Shown piece by piece: positions 21,048 through 31,760 of a stretch of 64,000 nt of DNA. Location: assembly GCF_003545875.1 (NCBI RefSeq), contig NZ_QHCS01000001.1, forward strand, positions 186,001 to 250,000, given 5' to 3'. How positions within the stretch are numbered: the stretch's first letter is position 1; the number at the start of each line of letters is the position of its first letter. Made by a program: the position numbers and the translations under genes. The notes below the pieces were generated by a model. It saw only the letters and a program-made list of their open reading frames with translations. It was not told the origin of the DNA and ran no database searches. The stretch is from Leptospira stimsonii (GTDB lineage Bacteria > Spirochaetota > Leptospiria > Leptospirales > Leptospiraceae).

Positions 21048-21238
21048 AAATGTTAAAACGAAATCGGAGAAAAAAGACTTCAAATGAGTTAAGTTTTTCC
21101 TACAGCGAGAAAATATTCGGTGATAGAATAAATCGCTCACTCGTTTCAAAATAGGTGACAGAGGATATTCGAGTCAATTCTAATTCTTAGGAAAAGAATA
21201 TGGAAGATCGCGAGGATCCGGAACAAAGCGAGAAAAGT

Positions 21239-23581
21239 TTATTTCTTTTTCCGACTCGGAAGATATTTATAATATTCCACTTCGATCGTATTAATTAAGA
21301 ATGTGTAATATTTCACGAGTTTCTTATCGTATTTTTTCTTCTGCGCTTCGTTTCTTAAAAATTCGGATATTTGATCCCGTATCAACGGCGCCTTGAGGTC
21401 GTTGTGATTTAAAATGATGGAACCCGGCATTCCTTGAGGAACTAAATCGTCGGGAATCACGATCGTTGCCGAATGCTGTAATAAGGCGTATTCGATTGTG
21501 GACGCAACTTTATCGTCGTCCTTCTCCGTTTTAAGATGAGCTACACTGCTTCGAATGTTATCTAAATTCTCATATATCTTTTTTCGCAAGGATCGAGAAT
21601 CGTGAATTTTATCCGTAATCTTTGTAAAACGACTCGGGAACACGAATCGTTCCGCACCTTTCGCGATCAGACTTACTTTCTTTTCTTTTGGGGTTTCACC
21701 TTTTGTGTAAGTATGTTCGTCTTCGGAATCATCTCCTCCGGAATAAAAACCGTCCGAAGAATAGGAAGTCGCAGATCCGTATTCTCCTTTAAATCCGGAT
21801 CCGAGTGAAGCGCCGCCGCCCACACCCCCAAGAATATCCGATTTGTCTTTTTCTCTAAAATAAAAGGCGAGCATCAGACCTAAAAATAGACTCACCGGAA
21901 TTCCCACGAATAAAACTCCCGTAGTTTTAAAATGAACGGAAGCGATTAAAAATAGAATCATACTTGCGACAAAACCGAGCATTCCCATCGGAAGATTGAA
22001 CTTCTTCGCAAATTCTTGGGAGCGTTGTTTTTCCGCTTCGAGTTGTTCTAATGCCTGAATTCCTTGTTGCAATTTGACGATGCTATCGGCCTTTAACTTC
22101 GCGTTTAAACCAGGGTGCTTTGGATTGCTGAGACTCGCGTTGATTTCTCTCGCTATATCCAAATCTTTTTGAAAGGAAGGATTATTTGTAGCCATTCCGC
22201 TTAACTTGTGTAAGACGGCCGCCATATATCCCGGATCCACCGCGTAGATTTCCGAAGTCTGGTCCGGCTTTTCTATCACCTTCATTCCGAATTGCGCCAC
22301 AATGTCTTTCTTTAATTCTTCCACCAAAGCCGGATAACGTGATTCGTCTAAAAGCCCGGAGGATTTTAATTTTTGCTCCGGAGAAAATCGATAAAGAGTC
22401 TGTTCTTGTAGAGTCGTTTCCGCTATCTTATTCAGAATTCTCGTTTTTAAGGATTTAAAAACGTTCTCCTCTTTTCTCTGAACCAACTTATCTTTCTCTT
22501 CGATTAGTCTGGAAAGAATTTGAATCGAAGCTCTACATGTTTCTGCGACTTTTTTTCCAAGTTCGTCGGTCTCCCGATCGAAAGGATAGTCGTTGATAAG
22601 CGAAATGAGGGCTTTTACTTTTTCGCTGTTTTGTTTTCTTCCCGGCTCGACGAGTTGAATATGTGTCTGTTCAAATTCGGTGATTCTTGTCTTAAAAAGA
22701 CTATAACCCGCCCTTTCACTCAATTCCTTGAGATATGGAATCGCGAACTTTTCGAGCGCATCCGCCTGACATCGATAATGTGCGATTACTTCGGGCTGAT
22801 TTACATATGATCCGTCCGGATTCAACTGAAGATCATCGAGGATGATATGATAGTCCGGAAGAATTTTCATCACATAATTCTTCTTAAGCGAATAGGAAAG
22901 AAAATCGCGCAAGAAATCCATCATAGGAATATAACTATAAGGCTGAAAACCTCGCTTCAATAAGGTGGAAAACTCGGCTTCGATCGAAGCCAATTTCGGA
23001 AATAACCAGAGTTTACCCGCTTTGTTCTTATGAAGTAAAAAAGCTCCGGGGCTATCTTCATCCGGAAGTTTGGGTTTTTTGGCTCGATTTTGAAGAATCA
23101 GATCGATCAATTCTTCGGAAAACTCGAAACACGCGACTCGAAAAGGAGTCACATCAGTTTTGGTTTCTTTTTGCGGACTTGCAATCGCTATCCGAGCCAG
23201 AACTTTCGCACCGTTACGAACAAGAAACGGATAGATATAAGCGGATTTATTTTTCCCTTTTTTTTCGTAATCGACAAGTTGTCTCAGAGCAAGATCAATG
23301 CTTTGCGGGGACTTAGACTGCTCGCTTAGATTCCTATATTTATTGAGAAGTTCTGAAAGCTTGTCTAACGTGAGCAAGTAAGAAGGATGAATCCCTTTCG
23401 AACCGTGTTTTTCCGTTTTCTTATGCCAGTCTCTTAACTCATCCAAAATACAACGCGCGGTGGCCGAGAGGCCTACAGCGCCCTCGTTTAAAAAAATATA
23501 ATCCGGCATAAGAGACTGGATTTCCACCGGCTTACTCGCCGCTAGTTCTTCAAAGCTTATGTCCTGTTCCGTGCTTTCCAT
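21239..23581 (-). CDS. Large hypothetical membrane protein
   Basis: 780 residues from ATG 23581, which has AGGA a few bases upstream (frame open to TTG 23593). The first 530 residues are soluble and mainly helical. Two adjacent membrane spans follow (about 545-590, MLGFVASMILFLIASVHF and VLFVGIPVSLFLGLMLAFYF), then a Gly/Ser/Asp-rich linker (about 600-645) and a basic C-terminal domain. Both large parts should therefore lie on the same side of the membrane, probably the cytoplasm. No family was recognised; it resembles other lineage-specific Leptospira proteins. It is followed on the same strand by the FG-GAP lipoprotein gene about 190 bases away. Confidence 0.75.
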   Translation of the reverse strand: MESTEQDISFEELAASKPVEIQSLMPDYIFLNEGAVGLSATARCILDELRDWHKKTEKHGSKGIHPSYLLTLDKLSELLNKYRNLSEQSKSPQSIDLALRQLVDYEKKGKNKSAYIYPFLVRNGAKVLARIAIASPQKETKTDVTPFRVACFEFSEELIDLILQNRAKKPKLPDEDSPGAFLLHKNKAGKLWLFPKLASIEAEFSTLLKRGFQPYSYIPMMDFLRDFLSYSLKKNYVMKILPDYHIILDDLQLNPDGSYVNQPEVIAHYRCQADALEKFAIPYLKELSERAGYSLFKTRITEFEQTHIQLVEPGRKQNSEKVKALISLINDYPFDRETDELGKKVAETCRASIQILSRLIEEKDKLVQRKEENVFKSLKTRILNKIAETTLQEQTLYRFSPEQKLKSSGLLDESRYPALVEELKKDIVAQFGMKVIEKPDQTSEIYAVDPGYMAAVLHKLSGMATNNPSFQKDLDIAREINASLSNPKHPGLNAKLKADSIVKLQQGIQALEQLEAEKQRSQEFAKKFNLPMGMLGFVASMILFLIASVHFKTTGVLFVGIPVSLFLGLMLAFYFREKDKSDILGGVGGGASLGSGFKGEYGSATSYSSDGFYSGGDDSEDEHTYTKGETPKEKKVSLIAKGAERFVFPSRFTKITDKIHDSRSLRKKIYENLDNIRSSVAHLKTEKDDDKVASTIEYALLQHSATIVIPDDLVPQGMPGSIILNHNDLKAPLIRDQISEFLRNEAQKKKYDKKLVKYYTFLINTIEVEYYKYLPSRKKK

Positions 23582-23670
23582 TTTTCCTAACAATATAACA
23601 AAATAATTTCGATAACTTGAATCTTTCTAAGTATCCAGTCTTCCAATCCGGATGACAGGACGAAACCTTT

Positions 23671-24924
23671 TTATTTGGAGAATTTTTCCAATACTCGACC
23701 GATTCTTATGATTCCTTCTTCTATCTCTTTTTCTTCTCTCACAAAGCTCAAACGAAAACATTCTTCTCTATGAGTCCAACTCGAATCGGAACCCGGAAAG
23801 AAAGTTTTTCCGGGAACGATGATCACACCCGCTTCTTTTAGAATCGGATATAACTCCGAAACCGTAAGTTCTAAATTTTTCACCCAGATCCATAGAAAGA
23901 AGGCGCCCTCACTTTGATGAATTCTATAATTCAATTTGGAATTCCAATTCCGAAGAATCAAATCCCTCGCAAATTCCGACTTTTTTTGATAGTAAGGTAG
24001 AATAACGTTCTTACACAAATGTTTCCATTCTCCAGAACGAAAAAGATCCAGTGCTATGTATTGACCCGGACTTGCACTCGTAAGATTGATAACCGAATTG
24101 GCTTTCTGCAGGAGTTCGATCGTTTCCGGATCGCCCAGAACGAATCCTGTTCGAACTCCAGGAAGCCCAAGCTTGGAAAGGCTAAAACCTTGAATCATTC
24201 CCGGTTTATGAATAAACGAACTCTTTTCGAAAACGACTCCCGGAAAAGGATAACCGTACGCATTATCGACTAACAAAGGTATGTCGGCTTCCCTCGATTT
24301 TGAAATCAAAAATTCCAGCTCGGAATCGGTGATCACGTTTCCGGTTGGGTTGGTCGGTCGAGAAACACAAATGCAACCCGCTTGCTCCATCCAATCGGAA
24401 ACGCTTTTAAAATTTTCCTTGTCTATATAATACTTATAATAGGAAGAATCGATCTCCTGAATTTTTGGCAAAAAGGATAAAAAGGAATCCGTTTCTAAAG
24501 TCTGATCCGTATAACCTATGTATTCTGGAAGAATAGGAAATAGAATTTTTTTTCTCGTACCATTCGCGAACGTTCCGGAGAAAAAATTCAGTAAAAGATA
24601 AAACGCATTTTGACTTCCATTTGTGATAGCAATTTGATTTTCAGAAATGGAAGTTCCCGATTCTTCCGATAAAATGGATGCAACTCGCTCGCGAAGTTCT
24701 TGAATTCCGGCCGGTGACTCGTAATTCCCGAGACTTTTATGAAGACTTCCTGACTGGATCTGTTTCGAAACGATCTCTTTCCAAACTTCCGCGACTTCCG
24801 GAATCAACGCTGGATTTCCTCCGCCCAACATACAAGCGCCGGGTGGAGGGCTTCCAAGATCTTCCATAAGTTGCCCAATGCCCGTTTGCTCCTTGAATTT
24901 TCGACCAAATTGAGAATATTGCAT
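23671..24924 (-). CDS. avtA: Valine-pyruvate aminotransferase
   Basis: 417 residues of the PLP-dependent fold type I family. Landmarks: N-terminal G-G-G-N-P-A, N-Y-x-x-P-A-G near 67, T-N-G-S-Q-N-A-F, S-R-P-T-N-P-T-G-N near 200, D-N-A-Y-G-Y-P-F-P-G, and S-L-S-K-L-G-L-P-G-V-R-T-G with the PLP-binding Lys near 246. This matches AvtA, which moves amino groups between alanine and valine or their keto acids. A related aminotransferase specificity cannot be excluded without alignment. It lies upstream of the large membrane protein gene with its own short gap. Confidence 0.85.
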   Translation of the reverse strand: MQYSQFGRKFKEQTGIGQLMEDLGSPPPGACMLGGGNPALIPEVAEVWKEIVSKQIQSGSLHKSLGNYESPAGIQELRERVASILSEESGTSISENQIAITNGSQNAFYLLLNFFSGTFANGTRKKILFPILPEYIGYTDQTLETDSFLSFLPKIQEIDSSYYKYYIDKENFKSVSDWMEQAGCICVSRPTNPTGNVITDSELEFLISKSREADIPLLVDNAYGYPFPGVVFEKSSFIHKPGMIQGFSLSKLGLPGVRTGFVLGDPETIELLQKANSVINLTSASPGQYIALDLFRSGEWKHLCKNVILPYYQKKSEFARDLILRNWNSKLNYRIHQSEGAFFLWIWVKNLELTVSELYPILKEAGVIIVPGKTFFPGSDSSWTHREECFRLSFVREEKEIEEGIIRIGRVLEKFSK

Positions 24925-25120
24925 ACTGTACCAAATTTCTTCCGAACTCTATAGCAGGAAATAGAATCTAATCGAAAAGAGAAATTTTGTAGATTCTTTT
25001 TGAAAAGAATCGGAACCTCTTCCCATTCCTTTATGATGGCGATAATCCAGCAGGATTCGCTTTCAGAACAAAGACTTAGATTTGAACAAAATACATTCTT
25101 ACGGGAATCAGAGAATCGAC

Positions 25121-27013
25121 ATGGAATTAAATCAAAACAAACTCAAGTCCAAGGAAATTTTAGACCTCGGCGCATTCTTAAAACAATATCCTTGGGATGA
25201 AGAATGGATCCGTTCCGCAAAACCGGTGGAAGTACTTTGGGAATTCGAATTGGATATAGATGTGGAATCTCTTTGGCCTTGGCTTATCGATACCTCTTCG
25301 TTTAACAAAAGAATCGGGATTCCCGAAATGAAATACGTTGAGAAAGAAGGAAAGTTGTTCGGCCGCTCCAGAAACGCGGGAATTCTGATGGAATGGGAGG
25401 AGGTTCCTTGGGAATGGGAATATTGCAAAGGACTAAACAACGCGCGCATTTATAGCAAAGGTTTCGGGAAATACGTTCGTTGCCGTTACATCGTAGAAAA
25501 ACTTTCATCAAACAAAACAAAGCTCACCGTTTATTTCGGTTGGATTCCGAGAGGAATTCTGGGAAAATTGATTCTCCCCATCGGAATGAAACAACTCTTT
25601 AAAGATTATCAAAAAGGACTATTGGGAGTTCTGACTGATATTGAAACCAGAAAACGAAACGATTCAATCATCAATTTTAAGAGTACGTTGAAAGAATCAG
25701 AACCGGTCGCGGAGAGCCTTAAGCTAAAACAAATCAGAAACAATTTAATTCGAGAAGGAATCGACGAAACATTAATTGATCGAGTGATTCATTATATTCT
25801 TTCTGAAGACGAAAACGAACTCTATCGTATTCGAATAAAGAAGTTGGTCTCGGAATGGAAGGTTCCTTTGGAAAGTCTTCTTCTCCTTTTTTTACACGGC
25901 TGTAGGCAGGGACTTTTTACTCTTTCTTGGGATGTGATCTGTCCTCATTGCAGAGGTGTTCGATCCGAACTTAACAACTTAGGAGACGTTCCTTCGCAAG
26001 ATTCATGCGACGTATGTGGAATCGATTTTGAGTCATCCAAACTCAATACGATTGAAATCACCTTTCATATTCATCCTTCGATAAGAGAAGTTCAAAAAAG
26101 ATTTTTTTGCGCGGCGGAACCCGCAACGAAGACTCATATTCGTTTTCAAAGGACCATCCCTCCCGGCGCGGAGTATATTACAAATTTATTATTGAACGAC
26201 GGAATCTATCGTCTTAGAATCGCCGGAGAAAAAAAATACAACCTTTTAGAATTACAACCTTCTTCGAACGAAACCGTACGGTGGACCGCCGATCAATCCG
26301 AACAGGAAATCACCGCGAAACCGGAACCGACGGTTCAAATATACAATAGCGAACTTTCACCTAGGACGTTCGTCATTGAGGAAAAAAAAGAGGACGCGTA
26401 CAGTTTGCGACCTGCGGAATTATTCAACTTTCAGGACTTTCGTGATCTTTTTACGGAACAAGCGATCGCGTCCGACCTTCAACTGGACATCGGTGTTCAA
26501 ACGATTCTCTTTACGGACATTGTAGGTTCCACTCGATTCTATATTTCAGAAGGGGATACAGGGGCATTTAAAGAAGTAAGAGAGCATTTCGTACAAGTCT
26601 TCCGAATCATAAAAGAGAACAAAGGCGCCGTTGTAAAAACCATCGGAGACGCTGTTATGGCCTCTTTTTCAAGTCCGTTAGATTCCATACTTGCCTCGGT
26701 TGAATTGCAGAAGGTGTTTCAAATTTCTCCGGAAAACCGAATTCAAATTCGAATCAGCGTTCATACGGGATCTTGTTTAGCGGTGAATCTCAACAGCAAT
26801 ATCGATTACTTTGGAAACACGGTAAACTACGCTTCAAAACTACAAGGCATCACAGACGCCGGTGAAATCGTTTTTTCGGAAGCGATCTTTAGAGACAGTG
26901 AGATTCGGAATTATCTGAGAGAGAGCGGTTTGAAAGTAAGAAAAGTTCCGTTTCAATTGCCCTGGTCAAAAGAGGAAGAGGCCGCATACAAATTGGCATA
27001 CGACCTTAAATGA
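25121..27013 (+). CDS. START-like/DUF5939/adenylate cyclase fusion protein
   Basis: About 630 residues. The N-terminal 170 residues look like an SRPBCC (START-like) lipid-binding domain (V-L-W-E-F-E-L-D-I-D-V-E and P-W-E-W-E). A zinc-ribbon containing C-P-H-C and C-D-V-C near 280-310 marks a DUF5939 domain. The C-terminal 150 residues are a class III cyclase: I-L-F-T-D-I-V-G-S-T with metal Asp, K-T-I-G-D-A-V-M-A-S-F, and Y-F-G-N-T-V-N-Y-A-S-K. It probably makes cyclic AMP (substrate residues not verified). No membrane span. ATG 25121 is preferred over TTG 25082, though neither has a strong ribosome site. A terminator follows the stop. Confidence 0.85.
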   Translation: MELNQNKLKSKEILDLGAFLKQYPWDEEWIRSAKPVEVLWEFELDIDVESLWPWLIDTSSFNKRIGIPEMKYVEKEGKLFGRSRNAGILMEWEEVPWEWEYCKGLNNARIYSKGFGKYVRCRYIVEKLSSNKTKLTVYFGWIPRGILGKLILPIGMKQLFKDYQKGLLGVLTDIETRKRNDSIINFKSTLKESEPVAESLKLKQIRNNLIREGIDETLIDRVIHYILSEDENELYRIRIKKLVSEWKVPLESLLLLFLHGCRQGLFTLSWDVICPHCRGVRSELNNLGDVPSQDSCDVCGIDFESSKLNTIEITFHIHPSIREVQKRFFCAAEPATKTHIRFQRTIPPGAEYITNLLLNDGIYRLRIAGEKKYNLLELQPSSNETVRWTADQSEQEITAKPEPTVQIYNSELSPRTFVIEEKKEDAYSLRPAELFNFQDFRDLFTEQAIASDLQLDIGVQTILFTDIVGSTRFYISEGDTGAFKEVREHFVQVFRIIKENKGAVVKTIGDAVMASFSSPLDSILASVELQKVFQISPENRIQIRISVHTGSCLAVNLNSNIDYFGNTVNYASKLQGITDAGEIVFSEAIFRDSEIRNYLRESGLKVRKVPFQLPWSKEEEAAYKLAYDLK

Positions 27014-27022
27014 ATTCTATGA

Positions 27023-27051
27023 GAAGCGTCCTTTTTAAGACGCTTCTTTTT
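27023..27051 (+). terminator. Terminator after the cyclase gene
   Basis: GAAGCGTC (27023-27030) pairs with GACGCTTC (27039-27046) across an 8-base loop, followed by TTTTT. Its 3' half lies inside the end of the convergent DsbA-family gene. Confidence 0.8.
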
Positions 27052-27685
27052 CCAGCTGATCGAAAACTTGTAGGAAAAGAGTGGATTCTTGCGCACCCGA
27101 TACGGCGTATTTTTCGTTAAAGACGAAAAAAGGAACTCCGGAAACGCCCAGTTGTCTTCCTCTTAATTCTTCTTCTTGAACTTCTTTTAAGAGAATTTCA
27201 TTTCCTTTTACGTAGTCCAAATCTTCTTCGTTCATTCCGACTTGTTTCAGACTTTCAATGATAACGGTCGTATCCGAAAGATTCTTACCTTCTGCAAAAA
27301 AGTTTTTGAAGAAGATTTCGGCGAGTTCGGAAGCCTTTCCTTTTTCTTTTGCTCTTCGGATCAGAGCATGCAATAAGAAAGTATTCGGTTGATGACCTTG
27401 TTGTTCGGTCGAAAAAGGAAGACCTTCCGCCGTGGCAATGTCCGCCACTCTCTGCACCATCATCTTGATCTGATCCAAAGAACCGAACTTTCGGGTCATG
27501 TGTAAAACCCGATCTTCTCCTTCGGGTGCAAGATTTGGATTCAGTTGAAAAGCTTTCCATTCTATCTCAATCTTATCATCCGGGTGGGACTTTTTACGAA
27601 GCTCAATCGCGTCTTCTAATCTTTTTTTTCCGATGTAACACCAAGGACAAACTACGTCCGAATAAATTGAAATTTTCGTTTCCAA
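27035..27685 (-). CDS. DsbA-family (FrnE-like) oxidoreductase
   Basis: 216 residues of the thioredoxin-like DsbA family. The N-terminus has Y-S-D-V-V-C-P-W-C-Y-I-G with the C-P-W-C active site near residues 12-15; later F-Q-L-N-P-N-L and S-G-V-P-F-F-V-F with the cis-proline are typical of FrnE/2-hydroxychromene isomerase-like members. No signal peptide is seen, so it acts in the cytoplasm. The likely role is thiol-disulfide chemistry under stress; substrates unknown. The stop codon lies within the hairpin that ends the convergent cyclase gene. Confidence 0.88.
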   Translation of the reverse strand: METKISIYSDVVCPWCYIGKKRLEDAIELRKKSHPDDKIEIEWKAFQLNPNLAPEGEDRVLHMTRKFGSLDQIKMMVQRVADIATAEGLPFSTEQQGHQPNTFLLHALIRRAKEKGKASELAEIFFKNFFAEGKNLSDTTVIIESLKQVGMNEEDLDYVKGNEILLKEVQEEELRGRQLGVSGVPFFVFNEKYAVSGAQESTLFLQVFDQLEKEAS

Positions 27686-27967
27686 TTCCGATCTCCAAAT
27701 CTCCTCAAAGGAGAAAATTTAATTTAGCACAATAGCGGATTTTTTAGTAAGAACGAGAGGAAACATTCTTTTTGAATCCTAAGAAATCATCCTTACAAGA
27801 GGTCTGACTCCGCCTTCGCCCTAATGTTTTAACAGAAACGAGGTAGAATTCAACTTTTTAGAAAAAGAAGCAAAAGCGAAGTCGATGTAAATTTCCCGTA
27901 TTTGAAAACAAAAAGAAGAACGAAAAATTTCTGATTCAAAAATCAAAAAGAGCCTGAATGAATGCGA

Positions 27968-28314
<347 letters not shown>

Positions 28315-28488
28315 GAGTTATCTGCTATTTAGACTGTCAGAATTTAAAAACTAAGGAGCACTCGCAAGTTTTTTATCGATTTAAGAATTTTATGGGAAAG
28401 GGCAGTATATTCGTATTAAAAAAGGAGAAAAAAGAAGAATTCATCTGTTAACCAGGTAACCAATTCACTTATAAAGGGGTGCAGTACT

Positions 28489-28710
28489 ATGGATCAAATC
28501 AAGGACAAAATTTCTTCGTTTGGAGCGTTTCTTTCCTTTGCAGGAATCGTTTCTGGAGCTTTGAGTTTCTTCAACTATAACTTACGGATTCTTATGTGGA
28601 TCGACAATTGGGGAGTTGCAACCGGCTGGGCTATTCGCGCCGGACTGATCGCTGTTGGTGTAATTTTCTATTTTGTAGGGAAGATAGGAAGAGATTCGGC
28701 AACCGCTTAA
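28489..28710 (+). CDS. Small two-span membrane protein
   Basis: 73 residues with two hydrophobic helices (about 12-28 and 47-64) and short charged ends. ATG 28489 has AAGGGG 8 bases upstream. A strong terminator follows the stop, so it is a single-gene unit, divergent from tmRNA. No family was recognised. Confidence 0.7.
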   Translation: MDQIKDKISSFGAFLSFAGIVSGALSFFNYNLRILMWIDNWGVATGWAIRAGLIAVGVIFYFVGKIGRDSATA

Positions 28711-28716
28711 TGAATC

Positions 28717-28750
28717 GAGGGCCATTTCAAAAAAGAATGGCCCTCTTAAA
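28717..28750. terminator. Terminator after the small membrane protein gene
   Basis: A 10-bp perfect stem, GAGGGCCATT (28717-28726) with AATGGCCCTC (28736-28745), followed by TT then A. It would work mainly for the plus-strand gene. It overlaps the 3' end of the broken minus-strand gene. Confidence 0.7.
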
Positions 28751-29599
28751 ATAAAAAAACAAAGAAACCTTAGATTCCGATTCGCCTGTTTCCGGCCTAA
28801 AACGGCTTCCAACTTTTAATTCAAAAGAACCTCTCTCCACCGAAGTTTTCTCTTTCTTCTTACTAATCATGGAAATAACTTGAGTAACGGAAAAATCCAA
28901 AATCAAGACGAGTAGTAAACCTGTGATCGCTTTCTCTTTTCCTTCTTTAATCTTTTCCGAAGTCGTATAACCTCCCGAAATCGGATCCTTCACTAAGGAT
29001 GCGTTCTCGTATGAAAAAACTAAACTGATAGATTTAGGGTTTTGAGGGGAAACACTCGGGTCAAGATTTGCGTAAGCGGAAAGAAGATGCACTGGATCAT
29101 CGTAGAAGTGGACGGCAGGTTTCGTATAAAGGGAAATAAGATGAACGAGATAGAGTTCACTCATCGAAACGAACGCTCCTAAGGAAGGATATCCCAATAG
29201 ATACAACTTGGACCAACCGGGAATCGAGCTTGGAAGCGCTTCTAGAATCGATTGCCTTGCGATTTCAAAATTGTCGTGAAACGACTGAGACTGGTTCGTC
29301 CTTTTTTTGAAGAATCCTGAAACGAATCGTTGTCGGTTGTATTTTCATCTTCGGGTTTCAGAGAATTTCTCGAAGAATTGGTCCATTGAACCGGCAACGA
29401 TTTTATAGATTTTATCGAACTGATGGGAATGTTTAATTTGTCACCGGATTCGGATTCTAAGGTGACGTTGGATTTTCCGAGTGTAGTTCTAACATTTTTG
29501 GATTCGATCCCATTCCTCAGAATGAGGGTATCTGCGGAGAGGTTTTTGAAAAATCCAAAGAGAAAAAAGAAAGCAAAAAGTAAAGAAACCGATTCTCAT
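28727..29599 (-). pseudogene. Exported hypothetical protein broken by two frameshifts
   Basis: Three consecutive frames on the minus strand read as one protein of about 290 residues. The first starts at ATG 29599 with a signal peptide (MRIGFFTFCFLFSLWIF). The frame then changes near 29543-29547 (a run of five A on this strand) and continues as L-S-A-D-T-L-I-L-R-N-G, a pattern seen in Leptospira secreted proteins. It changes again at 29302-29308 (seven A) into a frame with ARQSILEALPSSIPGWSKLY and, near the C-terminus, one membrane helix (TGLLLVLILDFSVTQVISMI). One base deleted at the first site and one added at the second restore a single frame. True decay and homopolymer sequencing error are both possible. 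Confidence 0.7.
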
Positions 29600-29717
29600 C
29601 GATTTGTGAGGATGAAACAAGAGTGATTTAAAAAAAGTTCGCTTTACTTTGTTACGGCTTAGAAACGGAATCGAACTATAGAAAACTTCAGCGAATTATA
29701 TAGAATAATCGAATCTT

Positions 29718-31079
29718 TTATTCGAGATCGATCGAATCGACGGCATCAACTGGAAACAAAAGATTTCCATCCGATTTTAAAAGAATATAAAAGCTATCGT
29801 GTTGATAAACAAAACCTTTTTCTTTTGAACCGTCTTTGAAATAGATCACTCTTTCAATATCAGGCTGATTCTTATCCTTTAAGATTTGAATCAAAGGCGT
29901 ATTGTCTAACTTTGCGACTAAGGATTTTAATTTTTCCGCCTCACGCAGATCGGTTGGAGGAAAACGAACCATCGAATTGAATTTAGCGGCCAGGTCCTTT
30001 GCTTCATTCGGAAGTAGATTTTTTATTTTCTTGCTGAGATTTTGATCGAGAGCGAAAATCTGGTCGCCGTTTAATTTCTGAACATCGGAGGAAAGAGCGA
30101 ATACGAAATCACCTTCCACTTTCTTTCCCTTTGCTTTTGCCTCTTCAATGCTCTTTTCCAGAGATCGAATTTTTTTAAGACCTGATTCCGGAATTCCTTT
30201 CCAAGATATAGATTGTCCCCGATTGATTTCGACTTTTTTGCTCTGAAAAAGAATCGGGAAGTTGATTTTTAAGAATTCACGTTCTTCTTCGGAAAGAGTA
30301 TTCGCAGTCTTTTCAAAAGCAACGGAAGGTCCTGTTTCAATTTCAACCTTACCTTCCAAAACATCCAGATCCAAGTCAGAATGAAATTCTCCAACGTTTC
30401 GAGAATAAACAACCTTCGTACCGACTAAGAGTGCGCGTACATCCGGCGAAAGAATGGAAAGCAAACCCTCGGAAGGATCTGTCTCATTTTTGATCGAATC
30501 AATAAGAATCGAACCGCGGTCCACCAAAACATTTGAAATTTTCCGATTTCCGGTTAACGAAACTTCCGAATCGGGAAGAACACGAACCGCAACGCTCTTT
30601 GGTCCTTCTAATTGGAATTCACAAATCGAATAATTTCCGGAAACCAATTTTTTATTCAATAGCGTCGCACCGGGCTTTGGGGCGATTCCATCGATCTTAC
30701 AATCTCCATAGGAATGAATGAATGCTTGATCCAATTTCGCGTCGGATTCAAATAAGAAACCGAACCAAATTGAAACTCCTGAGACGAGAAGAATGGCCGC
30801 CGCTAAAGAAACAATCCATCCGGAATGAAATACCGAATTCTTAAATTCCAAAAGTTTTCCGAATCGATTATCAACGGAACTTTTTCCTTCTCTTTCTTCC
30901 GAAAGAGCGTAGGACACGACCGAATTCGTCCGAGTTGAAGCTTGGTACATAGAACGCGCTTTCTCATTTTTGAGTACGAAATTGAGTAATTCTTTCTTAC
31001 CTTCCGTATCCAATTCACCATAGAGATATTTCCCTAATAGTTCTTCGAAATGTTCTATGTTATCCTCTTTCAACTTCAT
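29718..31079 (-). CDS. FecR-domain anti-sigma-like membrane protein
   Basis: 453 residues. The N-terminal 75 are cytoplasmic and helical (L-Y-G-E-L-D-T-E-G-K-K), like anti-sigma domains without zinc ligands. One membrane helix lies at about 88-108 (IVSLAAAILLVSGVSIWFGF), then a periplasmic FecR domain (about 150-260) and a helical tail ending in a D-G-S-K-E-K-G-F-V motif. It lies 10 bases downstream of an ECF sigma gene, the standard sigma/anti-sigma pairing, so it probably holds the sigma factor and releases it on an envelope signal. The signal is not known. Confidence 0.8.
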   Translation of the reverse strand: MKLKEDNIEHFEELLGKYLYGELDTEGKKELLNFVLKNEKARSMYQASTRTNSVVSYALSEEREGKSSVDNRFGKLLEFKNSVFHSGWIVSLAAAILLVSGVSIWFGFLFESDAKLDQAFIHSYGDCKIDGIAPKPGATLLNKKLVSGNYSICEFQLEGPKSVAVRVLPDSEVSLTGNRKISNVLVDRGSILIDSIKNETDPSEGLLSILSPDVRALLVGTKVVYSRNVGEFHSDLDLDVLEGKVEIETGPSVAFEKTANTLSEEEREFLKINFPILFQSKKVEINRGQSISWKGIPESGLKKIRSLEKSIEEAKAKGKKVEGDFVFALSSDVQKLNGDQIFALDQNLSKKIKNLLPNEAKDLAAKFNSMVRFPPTDLREAEKLKSLVAKLDNTPLIQILKDKNQPDIERVIYFKDGSKEKGFVYQHDSFYILLKSDGNLLFPVDAVDSIDLE

Positions 31080-31089
31080 TGTATTTTCT

Positions 31090-31614
<525 letters not shown>

Positions 31615-31760
31615 TTATAAAATGCTGTGGAAACAGGGTTTTTTGCAGTTTTTCAAAGAAATTGCGATCCTAAAAGCACAAAAAAGAAATTAAATCCTTC
31701 CATCGGCTCCTCAATTTAACAAAAACTATGTCATATCAGCCTAAGAAGGATCAAAATAGA

